The notes under the pieces are model-generated. The model was not told the DNA's origin, searched no databases, and saw only the letters and a list, made by a program, of their open reading frames with translations. DNA of 64,000 bases. Source: Apostichopus japonicus. Taxonomy: Eukaryota; Echinodermata; Holothuroidea; Aspidochirotida; Stichopodidae. The stretch is from NCBI RefSeq assembly GCF_037975245.1, contig NC_092579.1, forward strand, positions 12,880,678 through 12,944,677, read 5' to 3'. Below are positions 14,101-26,100 of the stretch, piece by piece (position 1 is the first letter of the stretch; each line of letters begins with the position of its first letter). The position numbers and the translations under genes are program-made.

Positions 14101-14535
14101 CTTTGATGGTCACAGTTGTTGACAATTCTTATAAAAACTTACCTTCCTTGCTGTCTCCTGTAGAACAGTACCCCAACACAGGTGTTGAGAAGGGTAAGGG
14201 GGAAAGAGACAGAACAAAGTTAGACCATTAATTTTTAATTTTCATGAAAAATTATGTCTGTATAGAAATCTTTCCTATTGAGCGGTTGGCCCTAAGATCC
14301 ACTTCCTTCCCCTTCCCTGCCCCTACACTCAACCACTATTAAGGGGCTCTCTAGAATCCACAGAATGGTTTTTTTTTTTTGTAGAACTAGCATGTGTACA
14401 TCCACACGTCTTAATATGTCATTTTCACTATGTCAAACACATTAAGTAACAAGCTCACCTCATATCTCTTACAGGGTCGGCCAGGATCGTTGGACTCGCT
14501 ACGAACAAGCCCTGTTGCCCGACATGGCTCCATAG
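3806..14535 (+). CDS. fibropellin-like protein, 3' part: seven EGF-like domains plus avidin-like domain
   Basis: Ten exons with consistent AG/GT borders: 3806-3919, 4202-4315, 4600-4713, 6085-6198, 7597-7710, 10446-10559, 11791-11901 (one EGF domain each), then 12470-12601, 13461-13659 and 14475-14535 (avidin-like domain, stop TAG at 14533-14535). All EGF introns are phase 1, the classic exon-per-domain layout. Each EGF domain has six cysteines. Domains 2-7 carry the C-x-[DN]-x4-[FY]-x-C-x-C pattern for Asn/Asp beta-hydroxylation, and most start with a D-I-D-E-C-type calcium site. The C-terminal part shows avidin landmarks: C-N-I-D-G-T-W, G-D-Y-V-T, P-T-F-G-F-T, W-T-G-Q-C and T-T-W. Fibropellins are secreted extracellular-matrix glycoproteins of the echinoid apical lamina and hyaline layer. 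The EGF array plus terminal avidin domain makes this the best family match. The signal peptide, CUB domain and earlier EGF repeats would lie left of the window. Confidence 0.88.
4931..5158 (-). repeat. dispersed repeat with hammerhead-ribozyme-like core, next to a (TA)n tract
   Basis: Lies in an intron of the fibropellin-like gene. On the - strand, 4974-4950 reads CTGATGAGTCCCAAAAGGAC followed by TAAAC. This matches the hammerhead core CUGAUGA, a GUCC/GGAC stem II with a short loop, then xAAAC. The required G of GAAA (G12) is U here. A short helix III (AC, loop CA, GU) and a GUC site follow, then a partner for stem I (UUCCA/UGGAA) after a few unpaired bases. A (TA)n tract is at about 5133-5155. 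Very short helix III is typical of hammerheads in Penelope-like elements and retrozymes. The G12 change suggests an inactive copy. No folding was run. Confidence 0.45.
6858..7481. mobile_element. TTAA-flanked MITE, family A copy 1
   Basis: The element is 6862-7477 (616 bp), flanked on both sides by the tetranucleotide TTAA (6858-6861 and 7478-7481). The left end AGCAGCATTTTGCGT and the right end are perfect 15-bp terminal inverted repeats. A second copy at 48764-49586 has the same ends and the same TTAA flanks. TTAA target duplication is characteristic of piggyBac- and Kolobok-type DNA transposons. No transposase is encoded, so this is a non-autonomous derivative. Inside, 7162-7200 is a perfect 17-bp-arm hairpin with a 5-base loop. 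The element lies in the intron between EGF exons 4 and 5 of the fibropellin-like gene. The roughly 100-codon frame inside it recurs in copy 2 but resembles no known protein. Confidence 0.85.
10036..10236. repeat. 33-bp tandem repeat, six copies
   Basis: The word TTTTGAGGCATGC recurs at 10043, 10076, 10109, 10142, 10175 and 10208, an exact 33-bp period with only a few substitutions between units. It lies in the intron about 210 bp before EGF exon 6 (10446) of the fibropellin-like gene. Each unit includes a palindrome-like GGCATGCTTC segment. No function can be assigned. Confidence 0.95.
10712..11427 (-). mobile_element. L2/CR1-type non-LTR retrotransposon remnant (3' end)
   Basis: Read on the - strand, about 11420-11090 encodes, with stops, the end of a reverse transcriptase: a [13 protein letters not shown] segment and then [12 protein letters not shown], typical of L2/CR1/Rex-like LINEs. 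The C-terminal tail follows to about 10860, including a W-N-S-L-P-K motif. The 3' end is an A/T-rich (ATT)n-like tail at about 10712-10735, preceded by the GCGCTTTATAAG-type 3' signature. A 40-bp segment within it is tandemly duplicated (about 11101-11180). It is a dead copy in an intron of the fibropellin-like gene. Confidence 0.8.
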
Positions 14536-15479
14536 AACTATCCTCAACCCTAAGCAGCAACATAGTGCACCAGTTTTCCAGCAAGTTATTCCACTCCAAA
14601 TCAACAACTTGGTGTTTTTTTAAGTTTTTTTTTTTTTTTTTTGTAATTGGAGCTTTGGCAAATTTTTTATGTAACTCAAAGAAAAAGCCAAAACTGAAAT
14701 GCTTCCTTGGAATTCTTGGTTTGGTTTCCCTCACTGTGAGCTTAATGGGAAGTTTGATGTTGTTTTTATAACTTTTTCTCTGTTACTTTGACTTATGAGG
14801 CTATGAATATTCATTCCCGGGTTGACTTCAATTAAATTACATTTTTTGGGAGATATTGAGACAAAATTTTTAATTTTTATCAAGACATCTTTTGCGAAGT
14901 AGAGATATTCCATAGATGAATGATTGATTTTTGTGTAAGATCATAAATCGTGGAGAAAGGTGTTTTATATTATAACACATGGGTTTATCTAATGTATTCT
15001 ATCGTAGAATGGATTACTTAAAAGATAAGGGAAACATATTAAGCCCTGTCGGTGTTACTGGCAGGATATTGGTGTCGACCAAATTGTTATATTCACATCA
15101 CAAGGTTGGTGTCTGGCGGATTTGTTGACCTTCATTTTATCTGATGATACTTACCAACAATTGAGTGCCAAGGTTCATGACACTTCATTCAGGGGAATTA
15201 AGAATTTATGAAAAATTTCCTTTGGAGCAGGCTTTCAGAATTTCCTGAATTATAAAGGGAAAAAAATTGGGAAAATCTCCAAGGTCCTGGGTACAAAAAT
15301 GACAACTATGTTAATCTGTTGAGCATTTTGAAGCAAATTTTGTCATTTTACAGATACTAGTATAAATGTTAATATTCCTATGGACCATGACAAGGTTTGC
15401 ACCTAATTAATACTTCTGCTAAATGTAATAAAGAAACAGGACACATAGTCAGACAAGATATGCAAGACTTAAGTCAGTT

Positions 15480-15760
15480 GTTGGTGTGATGTTATGTGAT
15501 ACTCTGTGATGACATTTTAATGTCCTAATGATGTTGTGATGACATTTATGATGTCATCCTGTTGTGATATGTCATTTGATGTAATTTAAGATGTCATGGT
15601 GCCATTTGATGTCATGATGTTGTGCATTTGGTGATTTGTGACATCATCACATTGTGATGTTAATTAAGTCATTCGATGGCATGTCTGTTACATCATTTGA
15701 AATTATGTTGTTTATGATGTCAGTTGTGATGTCATTTGATATCATTTATGTTGTAGTGTC
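15480..15760. repeat. degenerate GATGTCATTTGATGT-like repeat tract
   Basis: About 280 bp in which GATGTCAT, TGTGATG and TTTGATGTCAT recur many times without a strict period. This looks like an aged tandem repeat. It lies in the presumptive 3' UTR or downstream sequence of the fibropellin-like gene. Confidence 0.7.
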
Positions 15761-16637
15761 ATATGAGGGGGCTGCAGCCAAACTGCTTGGGACATTAGTC
15801 TTTTTTGTGCTGTACATCAGTTTCACCTGAAAGCTTCTCTGTTGAGATAATCTCTATTCTTTAATATTGATTCATCCTGTCACATCAGTATCATGAAGCT
15901 GCTACAGCCTATCCTTTCGACACAGTGCATCACAGAATGTTGCAACAGCCGCAATATTCCAAAGGGAAGGTCTCGTGATGACAAAATAATAGATCCTCAA
16001 ATTGAGAAATTTAAAACTTCTCGATCTGACGAGGATGCGGGCTGATTTTTGCATGGTGCTTACAATTTTCATATTTTGTACTTATTTCTTGTTTTTTTGT
16101 TTGTGGTGGTGATTTACCCATTACTTGTGCGTAATTTAACTGTTTTCTATGTTGAACTATATTAACAACTTTTTTTTGAAGGCCGCATCAGTTTTTCAAT
16201 ACATTTTATGTTATAAGTATCTACATTTCCAACGATAACATGTTATCTAAATTTGGCCCAGTTCTAGGGTTATGGTTTGGCCTCCAGTTTTTTTTTAATT
16301 CTGTTCTATCGATTCCATTAGTATTTATTCCCCAAAACATTTCTTAGCAAATCTCTTATTCAGTGAATTAATACTTGTGCATTTGTTGATCCTTGTCTAT
16401 AATCAAATATTTTTGTAAGATAGAGAAAAACAAACAAAATTGTCAAGAGTCCATTGGGTGAAATGCTATAACAGGTTAAGGAAATTATATTTTTGGAATA
16501 AATATTTATCCATGTATTTCATTTACTTGTACTTATTAACCTTATTAAATATCACTTAAGAAGAAGACAAAACTCAAAATGGATTGTTCATAAAAAAAAT
16601 TAAAAATGTCTTCTTATTAGTGCCACTGACTTGGCAA

Positions 16638-16795
16638 CCAGTTGGGACAATTTCCTAATCCTAACACCTCTCAAAACTGTCCTCTCATATCATGCTTCAA
16701 AGCACTGGTAGTGACAGTGATAGCCTACCCATACTGCACAGTACAAGTGCTCTGAAGCATGACAGTACAGTATAGAAAAAAATTGTCCCAACTGG
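16638..16795. repeat. long imperfect fold-back (inverted repeat)
   Basis: The outer arms 16638-16653 and 16780-16795 are perfect 16-bp reverse complements (CCAGTTGGGACAATTT and partner). Inner arms 16691-16706 and 16746-16761 pair with one mismatch (CATGCTTCAAAGCACT and partner). The whole makes a roughly 158-nt interrupted hairpin. It could be a small fold-back transposable element or a structured RNA. No TSD was clear and no second copy was seen in the window. Confidence 0.75.
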
Positions 16796-17976
16796 GTGGC
16801 TTTGGAGGAAGCAGTTAGTATTTTGAAACCAGTTGTCTTTCATAAAAGTTACTAGTGTTTCATTTGTCCAGTTAGTAAAATTAAGAGGTCCTGTCTGTTT
16901 GCTTATTTATTATATATGTATTGGTCTGTTTTAATATTTAATGTACCATTTTTAAAATAGTTGCTACTGTTTGTATATTTTTGTGGGGCGGGACAATTGT
17001 TTTCTGTTGATACTTATTAAGCCAGCTTGGACTACAGTTTTTCCTTTCTTCCACTTCCCCAAACTCTTATTGCTGCAGGGGTAAGACAAATGTGATAAAC
17101 ACGCGCTGAGTGCTGTTCTTCAGTAACGTGCAGTAAGGTTTTCAAAGGTGGGGGGAGCCAATTTCTGTATTTGGTAGAGGCACCACTACTTCTATGGACG
17201 TGCTGTAGGTGGCTGAAAGCTTTCTCGAATAATAGGCGTGGCTGTGAATTCATAATGTAAGAATCTGAGGCATATTTATGACTATAAATGGATCGAAACT
17301 CATGGTTTTGCTAATAAATACCTTTGAATTTTGAAGGGTAAAAACAACCCCTCAGACTGAGCATCTTTTACTGTCCTCTGTGTTCCATTTAAAATAGTTT
17401 ATGATCCAGCAACAAAGGCACCACCAAATGTACCTTTTAAATAAATCGATAGACGTTTGGAGTGAGTTAATCCAGGCTGTTTTAAACTATATGATGTTAG
17501 TTGTGTTGTGTAAAATACATTACAAGCAAAGAAATTGAAAAAAGACCGAGCTTAGTTTGACTTTATAATTCTTATTATGGAGATATCATCATCCAATAAT
17601 TACCTTCAGGTTTAGGCTAGGTCATCCTCATTAAACTGGAAAGCTTTTTTGTGTAAGTTACAGCAGTGTTTATATGTTTAAGATCATGTACAATGACTGG
17701 AAAACTACAAGGTGGTGTGGTCAACGATACATTGTACCCATTAACCTCCAATCTTGGGTCTCCCCGGCCGGCCCGTCGAGACTTCCAAGGGTACATGAGT
17801 TATTTACTCTCATTCTTCGTTCAATAAGCCATTACTCGGAAGAAATATTTCAGAAGCGTAGAAAGATATTCGAACCCACCAACGATATGATGTAACTTGC
17901 TAGCGACTACATGACAACAAAATTGATGTATGTAACACAATTTTATATTTTTCCTGTCATACTTTTTGCATTTTGA

Positions 17977-17982
17977 AATAAA
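17977..17982 (+). terminator. candidate polyadenylation signal of the fibropellin-like gene
   Basis: AATAAA on the + strand followed within 15-50 bases by T/GT-rich sequence. It lies about 3.4 kb after the stop codon. An alternative AATAAA is at 15427-15432. Which one is used cannot be decided from sequence. Confidence 0.35.
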
Positions 17983-18357
17983 TTTTGTTTCGCTGGTTAT
18001 TTTGTTTGCGTCTTGTGCATGATTTGTGTTTCTCCCTGTGATATTATTTCCATGGTGATGTGCAGATCTCTTTCAGTGTTGGAAATTGGTTGAATTGAAC
18101 TACTTCGGGCCTAACACTTCACAAGTTACGCCACTTCCCCCCCCCCAAAAAAAAAACCACAGTATAAAATAATCTCCTTTCTAACAGCAAATACTAGCAT
18201 TTTCCTTGCATTTATACAAAATGAAAATGTGTCTACAGGCTAAAACAAGCGTCTTTTCTATTGTAACTGGCAAACACAAAAATCCAGTAAAAAGCCTCAA
18301 TTTTGAGGCATTTGCTTGCCTTTGGAGAGTGAACACCTCTAGTCATTTGTAGTGTTT

Positions 18358-20183
18358 CCTTTATTATGACGTATCTCACATGCAAATGGGCTTTCAAAAT
18401 GCTAACTTTACACCCTAAGAAAATGTCCAAGACCAAAATAAACAACAACAAATATCTACATTTTCCAATAACGGTGATTTTATCATTTTGACCTGTACAG
18501 TTTACAAATGAAACTTGTACAAAAAAAAAGAAACGAAAGAGAAAAATTAAAAAGCAAAACAGATGCACACCTCCGAGTGAGTATAGTGTAGTAGTACACT
18601 GCTATACGAATCTCATTACAGAATGCCTTATAATTTTAAGATTTGAGGTAAATTAAGATTTGCAAAATGGTTGCAAAATAAATTTTCACTTTTACAAGCA
18701 GTCACTGATACCACTTTCACTACAAAGCCAAATGACATGCCAATGTAGCTGCACCATTAATGTGATGAACATTAGCAGTAGTTATGCATAGAATGTTAGA
18801 AACATACTGTATTTCAAACAACAATTTCCTAAAAGTATTCTACCATGTTGGAGGGAACCAAATGGAAAGTGGTACAACAAACATTTTCAACCGTTGTTAC
18901 AAAGGTGCTAGATGCAGATACACTAAGCAATTACTGTAGGAATGAGGGGGGGAGGCAACAACTTTGAATCATTCTAACAAGCCGTGTCATCTTTTCAACA
19001 AATTTGAATCCCCTCAAACAAGGAGATCTGTGTGGTTACAAACATTTGCGTCCAGCATTTAATCAAATCGGTCAATAGTATGTCCACCACCCCCCACCCC
19101 CATAAAGTTAGTGAAACGTTTTGTTTCATTTGGAAACCGTTCTAAATATGCATCACTGGATCTCTCACTTCAAAGTCAAATTGTTTCAAAATATAACCTA
19201 TCATGTTAACACTACTCCACTGGCATCAGGGGTGGAGGATTGGCCTGTCAGAGGCTCTGCCAATGAAAGGACCCAAAATCACAATTTTTTTCCGGATTGT
19301 GAAGGACGCTGTTTTCCCCTAGCAAGGCGCCAATTGCACTGCTTGTTTCAAGGTACCAGAGCGGCCAGTTAGATCAATGCACCGATAGTAACTTATGCCC
19401 CAACCCACCCCTGACGTAGCAACTTATGCCCCAATCCACCCCTGACGTGTGGTAACTCTTACATACAGATGAGAAAAGCAAGATATAGTTATCGTCAAAT
19501 CCTAGTTTGGGATCTCCAAGCCCTTATATTGTTCATTCCTGAGGGAGCATTATCTGAATTCCAATGAAAACTACTTTTTGACATGCTTTTGATAATGGAC
19601 GCATTTTTTGGGATGACATACGATAACTGTTTAATTCACTCAATACTCTCACTGTGTTTCGTTTCTTCAGAGGAGAAAGAATGCTTGCACACCAAAGTTA
19701 ACACCTCTCGAAACATCCCATCGATGGTCACGCCTATCACAGAATAGAAGAAAATTGTCACAGGATTCATCGATCACATAAATTCCTCTTACGGACATTA
19801 CCCAGGACTATGAAGTCTTACGTACTGTTTCACACGTGAAATGATATGAGGATATTAATAGCATACTTATAAACCTCTTTCAATCATGTCTGAATGATCC
19901 CTGCCTTAGACTAGGCTCTTTCAGCAGTGACTCAAGGCATTTACATAAAAAATTCCTTTCAAAATGCTACATTCTCCTCTTTGTTGATTGGGGGGGGGGG
20001 CAGTATTTACCTCCAGTATTTCTATCCACCATCTGTTCAGAGCATCCTAAAATGTGAACAAATGTTGTTTTTTTCCTCTCTCTCTCAGAGACTCTCCACC
20101 CAACGACTAAATGCTTTGACTACAATTAGTGGTAAGGCTGGTTAAATATTTACAGCGAGTTAACCAGAAGACCAGGATTATCA
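18358..20183 (-). other. presumptive 3' UTR of GPS1
   Basis: The - strand downstream of the GPS1 stop. The first good AATAAA on the - strand that I noticed is at about 18365-18360 (TTTATT on the + strand), giving a 3' UTR of about 1.8 kb that ends some 370 bp from the candidate end of the convergent fibropellin-like gene. No further coding exon was found here. Confidence 0.4.
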
Positions 20184-23100
20184 TCACCGATGAGATGGAG
20201 ATGCTCCAGCTGAGGCAGATACGTTGTCTCCTCCACTATTAGATCCCTCCACAACTGGGCTCTGAGAACGGGGCAAACATAAAATAAAAGACAGAAATCA
20301 ATTTAAAGAAACTTAGAAAACAACGAGAGAAATTATTAAGGGGAAAAAAATAATTAAAATTAACAAATTAAATAAAATGAAACAGGGGATTAATCCAATT
20401 AGAAATGAAGTATTCAGTTTCTCCTCCCATGTGGGAACTTTTTATTGTTTCTCCTTGTTTAGATCCTTAGCATTAGGCATGTTATACAGTTCTGTGTTTT
20501 AAAAACAAGTGTGTAATAAGTGAGGCGTTACAGTAATCAGTCGACATCCAGTACTCTCTTCCACACGTCATGATTGAAGTAACGCATTTCACAACAGAAA
20601 ACGAACGACCAAAGGTCTATCCGAAAGAGGTGCGGGGAATCGTCTCGAAATAAAGACAGGGATGAAAATGACTAGAATGAGCCCATTAAATGTTGTGAAT
20701 CCCATTTTGAATTTGTAACTGCAGAAATTAAATCAATTACAGGGGAGTTGGCCCTCAGACTTAGATGTAAGGATATTTATATATATATACATTTTTTTTT
20801 CTTCAGAATGATCGATTTAATATTAACCAAATTCTCCGGCATTTTTAAGATTTACTACTATGTATTTAATTGCAACTGATACCAAACTTAGAGTAACACA
20901 CAATTATAAATTATGCAAAACATAGAAATGGGAAGAACTCATGCTCTCTGGTGACTTCAGATATCTCTTGTTTCACAAGAAAACAAGACTGCCTGGAGGA
21001 TATAATTTTGCTACGGTGTAGAACATGTTGCAAAAGGGTTTGAATTCAAGGCCATGTGTCAAGGTTGCACATGCAAATTACAAAACAAATAATAATAATT
21101 CAAATGCATGTGGTTTACAATCTTTACTTGGGGGGGGGGGGGGGTGGGGGCTCACGAGAGTGAGGTTTTCATTATATTTGAAATGAAATTATCAAAGGAG
21201 TGAGAAAATTAAGGACAAGCCCTTTATATCAAGTCTGTGATTTAAATGGTTAAAATTCTGGTCTTGGACGTTGGATTCTCAAGCCTACTCTGTTGACCTC
21301 ACTAATATAAAACATTCAGCTACGTATCCTTGCAAAGATTGGTTCCAACAGACGGACGGACGAACAGCAGTACTGGTCCTCGAGCGACACAAACAGAACC
21401 GTAACAAAATTGGACACGTGTTTGATTGCACTAAATGGAAAGCATATCAATTGACTTCGGGAAACAAAGAGCCCATATTAGCACAACCCAGCAGCTCAAT
21501 TTAAAACATTAAAACTTGGTTACACTCATTTCCCAAATAACAAACAACAAATCTAAGCATCTGTTTCCAGATTGTCCTCATATGTACAGTTTTTTCCAAC
21601 ATTTAAATTTCTTCCTCTGGGTGTGTTCTGTCATGCATTTCCCCAATTAACTGGCAAGCAAAGCATATGTTGCACCTTCTGACACCAACATCTACCCCCC
21701 CACCCCCCATTCTCCATCCACTCTCCCCCAGCCTCACATTCCACCTCATGCAGTCCATACTGGTTCCTAGTGAAGATGCATTCATTTCATTACATTCAGG
21801 AATAAAGGGATTTCTTGCTGCACAATTTTGTTCCAAATAAAACATATATCACTCAAAAAAATAACTTACAAGTTATTTAAAAATGCAATCAGCAAATAAC
21901 AACACAAAAATATCACATATTTATTAAGAAAATATAACACAAAAATTATATATATATATATGAAAATGAGAGAAACTTGAAAGGAAAAGAAGCTATAATA
22001 TCTTTTAAGAATAACATAATAATATCAAGGTGACCACTGTCAGGTTACAGGTGTGATTAAACATAAATATGTCAACAAGTCCCAACGATGATGAAGAAAT
22101 TAAGAAGGATAAACCAACTGATAATGGGGTGGGGGTGAGTTGGAGGATGAGGGGAGGGAATCATCACATCGAGGAGGGTAAAACCTCACCTCCGTTCATA
22201 CTCACACTGGAATACTGAAATTTGACAAAAGTAAAAGACGCAAGTGCTAATGGTGATAACTGACGACATGTCTAGCACTGAAAAACTGATAGATTTCTTT
22301 CCAAATATCATCCATTACGCTCCCCTTAGTTAGGCTTCCATTCAAGGCTCAGACTTTATCCCGACTGTACAGAATTACTGTCTTTGCTTACATCCCATCG
22401 GTTTGTATTTAAACTAAAGATACATAGTCTGAAAAGCGATAAACAATTTAATAAGACAAAAAAAAAGGGGGGATATTCTTTTTCCTTTCATGTGGAATGG
22501 AAAGTGACCAAATTCAAAACAAGCACTCAAAAGTGAATTAAGATGTATTAAGATGATGAACAAGGATATGCAATACTAGCATCACAACCAGTCTGACGGT
22601 TAGATGAGGCAAGAGTCCATAGCCAAACCTGATAATATCTCCATATCCTGTCCATATTGGGTGAAGATTTAAGAACCAACCCCTTCCCCTGCACCCCCTC
22701 CTCCAACCTTTAAATTAATCTCCCCTGTGCACTCTGTGATGCATGTGGTAGCTTGCATAAGAAGATTTAAGAATCAACCCCTCCCCCCCCCCTCCTCCAA
22801 CCTTTGAATTAATCTTCCCTATGCACTCTGTGATGCATGTGGTAGCTTGCATAAATCCTTACCCCATGTACCTGCTAATATCCAAGTGGCAATCTATATA
22901 TCTTTTGTACATTTCTCGGTATTCAACGTGCAGCATAATCATTCCAACAGTAATTACGTTATCATGGCAACATTGTTATAATAATAATGCATGATTACAA
23001 ACGCAGCTCAAAGATGATATGATACATTCACTCTTCCCTCTTTTCCTAAAACTGCTACCTCAACGTAACTTTCTCTCCTCACTGTATTGAAGTTGTTTAG

Positions 23101-26100
23101 TCTCTTCTTTACTCTTAGAGAATGATGTACTGCTAACATGGCTCTGGTTTATGCTTACCTTCACTTGGATGTCATTCTTCAACATGGCTGACCTCAATAT
23201 GAGAGCCTAGAAGAGGGAAAAGACAATCAATTTAAAAAGGACATTTTTTTTAAATTTTTTTTTTTTAAATCCTGAGGCATGCTCTGAATTTCTGATGTTT
23301 GTTACCTCCATTGCCATGACTGCCGACCTATGCAGTGACATGAATAGTCAGTCATGTGTAAACATCTTGGCAAAAAGTATAAGCAAAATCTGCCAATCCC
23401 ACCTCCCCTTCACCAACTTGTACTGGCCTCAGTATAAGGATCTTATTTCTGTAATTTCAAAAGAGACTATTTGAGGGCTAAGTGAACAAAATTACAGCAT
23501 GAATTAAAATATTAGAGAGGAAAACAGCTTGAGACTAGTTTTACAAGAGCAGTATTACTTTGTATTCATGAATGAGACTTACCACCCATAAAACCACATC
23601 GGAAATCATACATCAAGAAATCAGTCTCTATCATAAGATCCTGTTCTCCAAAAATATTTTATGTTCCCTTTTCTTTTTTTATGCCCCAGTTTAACTTCTT
23701 CCTTAAAGTACCCTAAAGTTAACATGTGATTCAGTACAACTTGACCTTTGACCTCACCTTTGTTCTCCTCTGAAATGCCAACCCCATTGCAAGACTTTTT
23801 TCAAATGTTGAACATCTCTGGTCTACATCCCTGGCATACAAGATCTGCGTACGAAACACATCCAATCATAAAATACCTCGTCGACATGGTCGTGCAAAAT
23901 GTTCAGTACAAGATACTGGCTATCAACGATATAGTACGTGGGTAAACTTAAAGAAAGCTGGTCTCATAAACTTATTGTCATGTGAAATTTCATGGAATAG
24001 AGAGTTCCTAGTGAAGTTACCACTGAATATTTTCTTTCATACACTTGAACCTTATAATAATAATAATACGACTTATAATGCGCACACACCACTCAAAGAA
24101 TGTTCATGGCGCAATTAACAATTAGAAATGATACAAATAATACATAATAATACAAAACAATGACAGAAGAAAAACTTATCTTATTATCCCAGGCATGAAA
24201 ACCACTGATAACATTACATTGGTAGCACACACATACATACATGTGCACACACACACACATGTAAAGCACTTGCTGGACTTGGAATGAGTACTTAAGCTAA
24301 GCTGTTGTGTTTTCTTAATGACAACTCAAGATGCCATTTTGAGAGAGTGTCAATCTACTTTATTGATGGCGCTATTCTGCAATTGCATTGTACTACAATG
24401 GCTAGATAAAACATGATTGATGTTCAGATAGTAATCATTCTTCAATATGATTCGTGTAAAACAACAACTAGGAAAACAACGTCTGGGAATTTTTTTCAGG
24501 AAATACTAACAACTTTGTAAGGCTGCACATGGGGGGTAGGGGGTGGAGGGGGTGATAGAAAGGGAGGATCAGTGATATTCACCAACAGACATTTACCTTG
24601 TTGTGTGAGTCGATTCTAGCATTTATTTGTCCGTCTAATATTAAATGCATCAGTTCATCCTCTAGGGCTGGTACTGTAGTATTGAAAGCAATGGCCATCT
24701 TGTGCATGTCAGCTGATACATAGGGACTGAAATACTGGAAATGTAAGTGAAAGAAAAGTTAAGCTGAGAAGCTCAAAAATCCACCATAACTTACTGTACC
24801 AGTCCCAAACATATTATCAACATGTGTCTAAATGTTATCAAAGTAAGTATTAAATTGGAAGGAAGAATTATACACAAAAATGCTTAGCATAGTCTTTCAG
24901 AAACATACAAAGGCCACAATAGTTGTAAGAAACTTTTCAAGGCCTAGGGTATAGGACCCCTCAACCCCCCCCCCCAAACATTTGTCTGGCCACCAAAATT
25001 GGCCTCCTCCCAAAAGAAGTCTAGCTATGCCCCTGATGAGGTGTCTACCAGTCATTCAATTTGACTGGAGTTCATCTTAAGATTAGCAGTTCAAACAAGC
25101 TAGTAAATCATAGGAGTAATTTGGTCTCAACATCCTAAACTCACTAATTACTACAAGTGCAATTCGTGAAGCTTGTCTTATAGTATTTTGTTCAAGAATC
25201 AGAGGCTAAGTTTCACGGAAATAAGAAAGATCGATTGTCTTATTTTGAAACAGTACTATCAAATAAATTTCTCTACTAAATAATTTTGGTTAAAAACATT
25301 TACATAACTTTCAATAAACATTTAACGAAATATTGGCAAAGCCAGAAGTTTTTTTTGTCCCTTCCATTTGATAAGATACCTGTATAAGAGCTCTGTTCCT
25401 TATCTGTGAGTAGAGGGTAGCAACATGAGTGGCAAGGTACATGTCCAACAGAAGATTGTCCTTGATTTCATCCAACAGCTTCAGGCAAGATGCGTACTTC
25501 GACTGATAAAACATGAAGATGATATCTCGCAGCTGAGGCTCCAGTTCCAGAAACAGCTTGAAAGAGCTGAGGAAAACAAATATCTTTCAGGTGAGAAGAT
25601 AAGATACATAGAGACCCTGAAGATGCAGCAATTAATTAAATAGCCGAGGCTCCAGTTTCAGAAGCAAGTGCTGAGGAGTAAGGACATACATGGTAAGAAG
25701 GGAAGGTCCATGCAGGGAACTATCAGATAACCGAGTCAGTTGTACAAGACATTATTAACAGACATATAGTAAATGAAGTGTCTCTATGGGGTGAACAGGT
25801 CAACTACTTTTTTATTTTCATTTTAGATGGTTTTATTATCATTTCATACACAAGGATAATTTTTCAGAAATAATAACCTGAGATTTCTTTTTCAAAGTTG
25901 CCTCAACAGCTAAGGCTGTTGTCTAACACAACTGAACACAAGACCGAGTGTTGTTCCGTTTTTTTCTTACGTTTTTTTTTTAATGTAAATAAACTTGTTT
26001 TCCTTTGACCAACCTAAGTCAAGTTTGTCTGACAAAAATGGCCAAAGAGCCAGTTCTGTCATGATGAGGAAGACATGCATACTTGATCAGAAAGGTAAGT

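Larger units (their letters stand above)
14536..18000 (+). other. 3' UTR or downstream region of the fibropellin-like gene
   Basis: No gene is recognised. Candidate AATAAA polyadenylation signals on the + strand occur at 15427-15432 and 17977-17982. The latter is followed by T/GT-rich sequence typical of a downstream element. The stretch includes a degenerate TGATGT-rich tract (about 15480-15760) and a long fold-back (16638-16795). Open frames in it (for example near 17,674-17,895) show no family resemblance and no splice context. Confidence 0.5.

Noticed and set aside
17700-17895. Possible SINE with a GGGTTCGAATA-like B box on the - strand
   Set aside because: No acceptable A box at the right distance and no second copy in the window.
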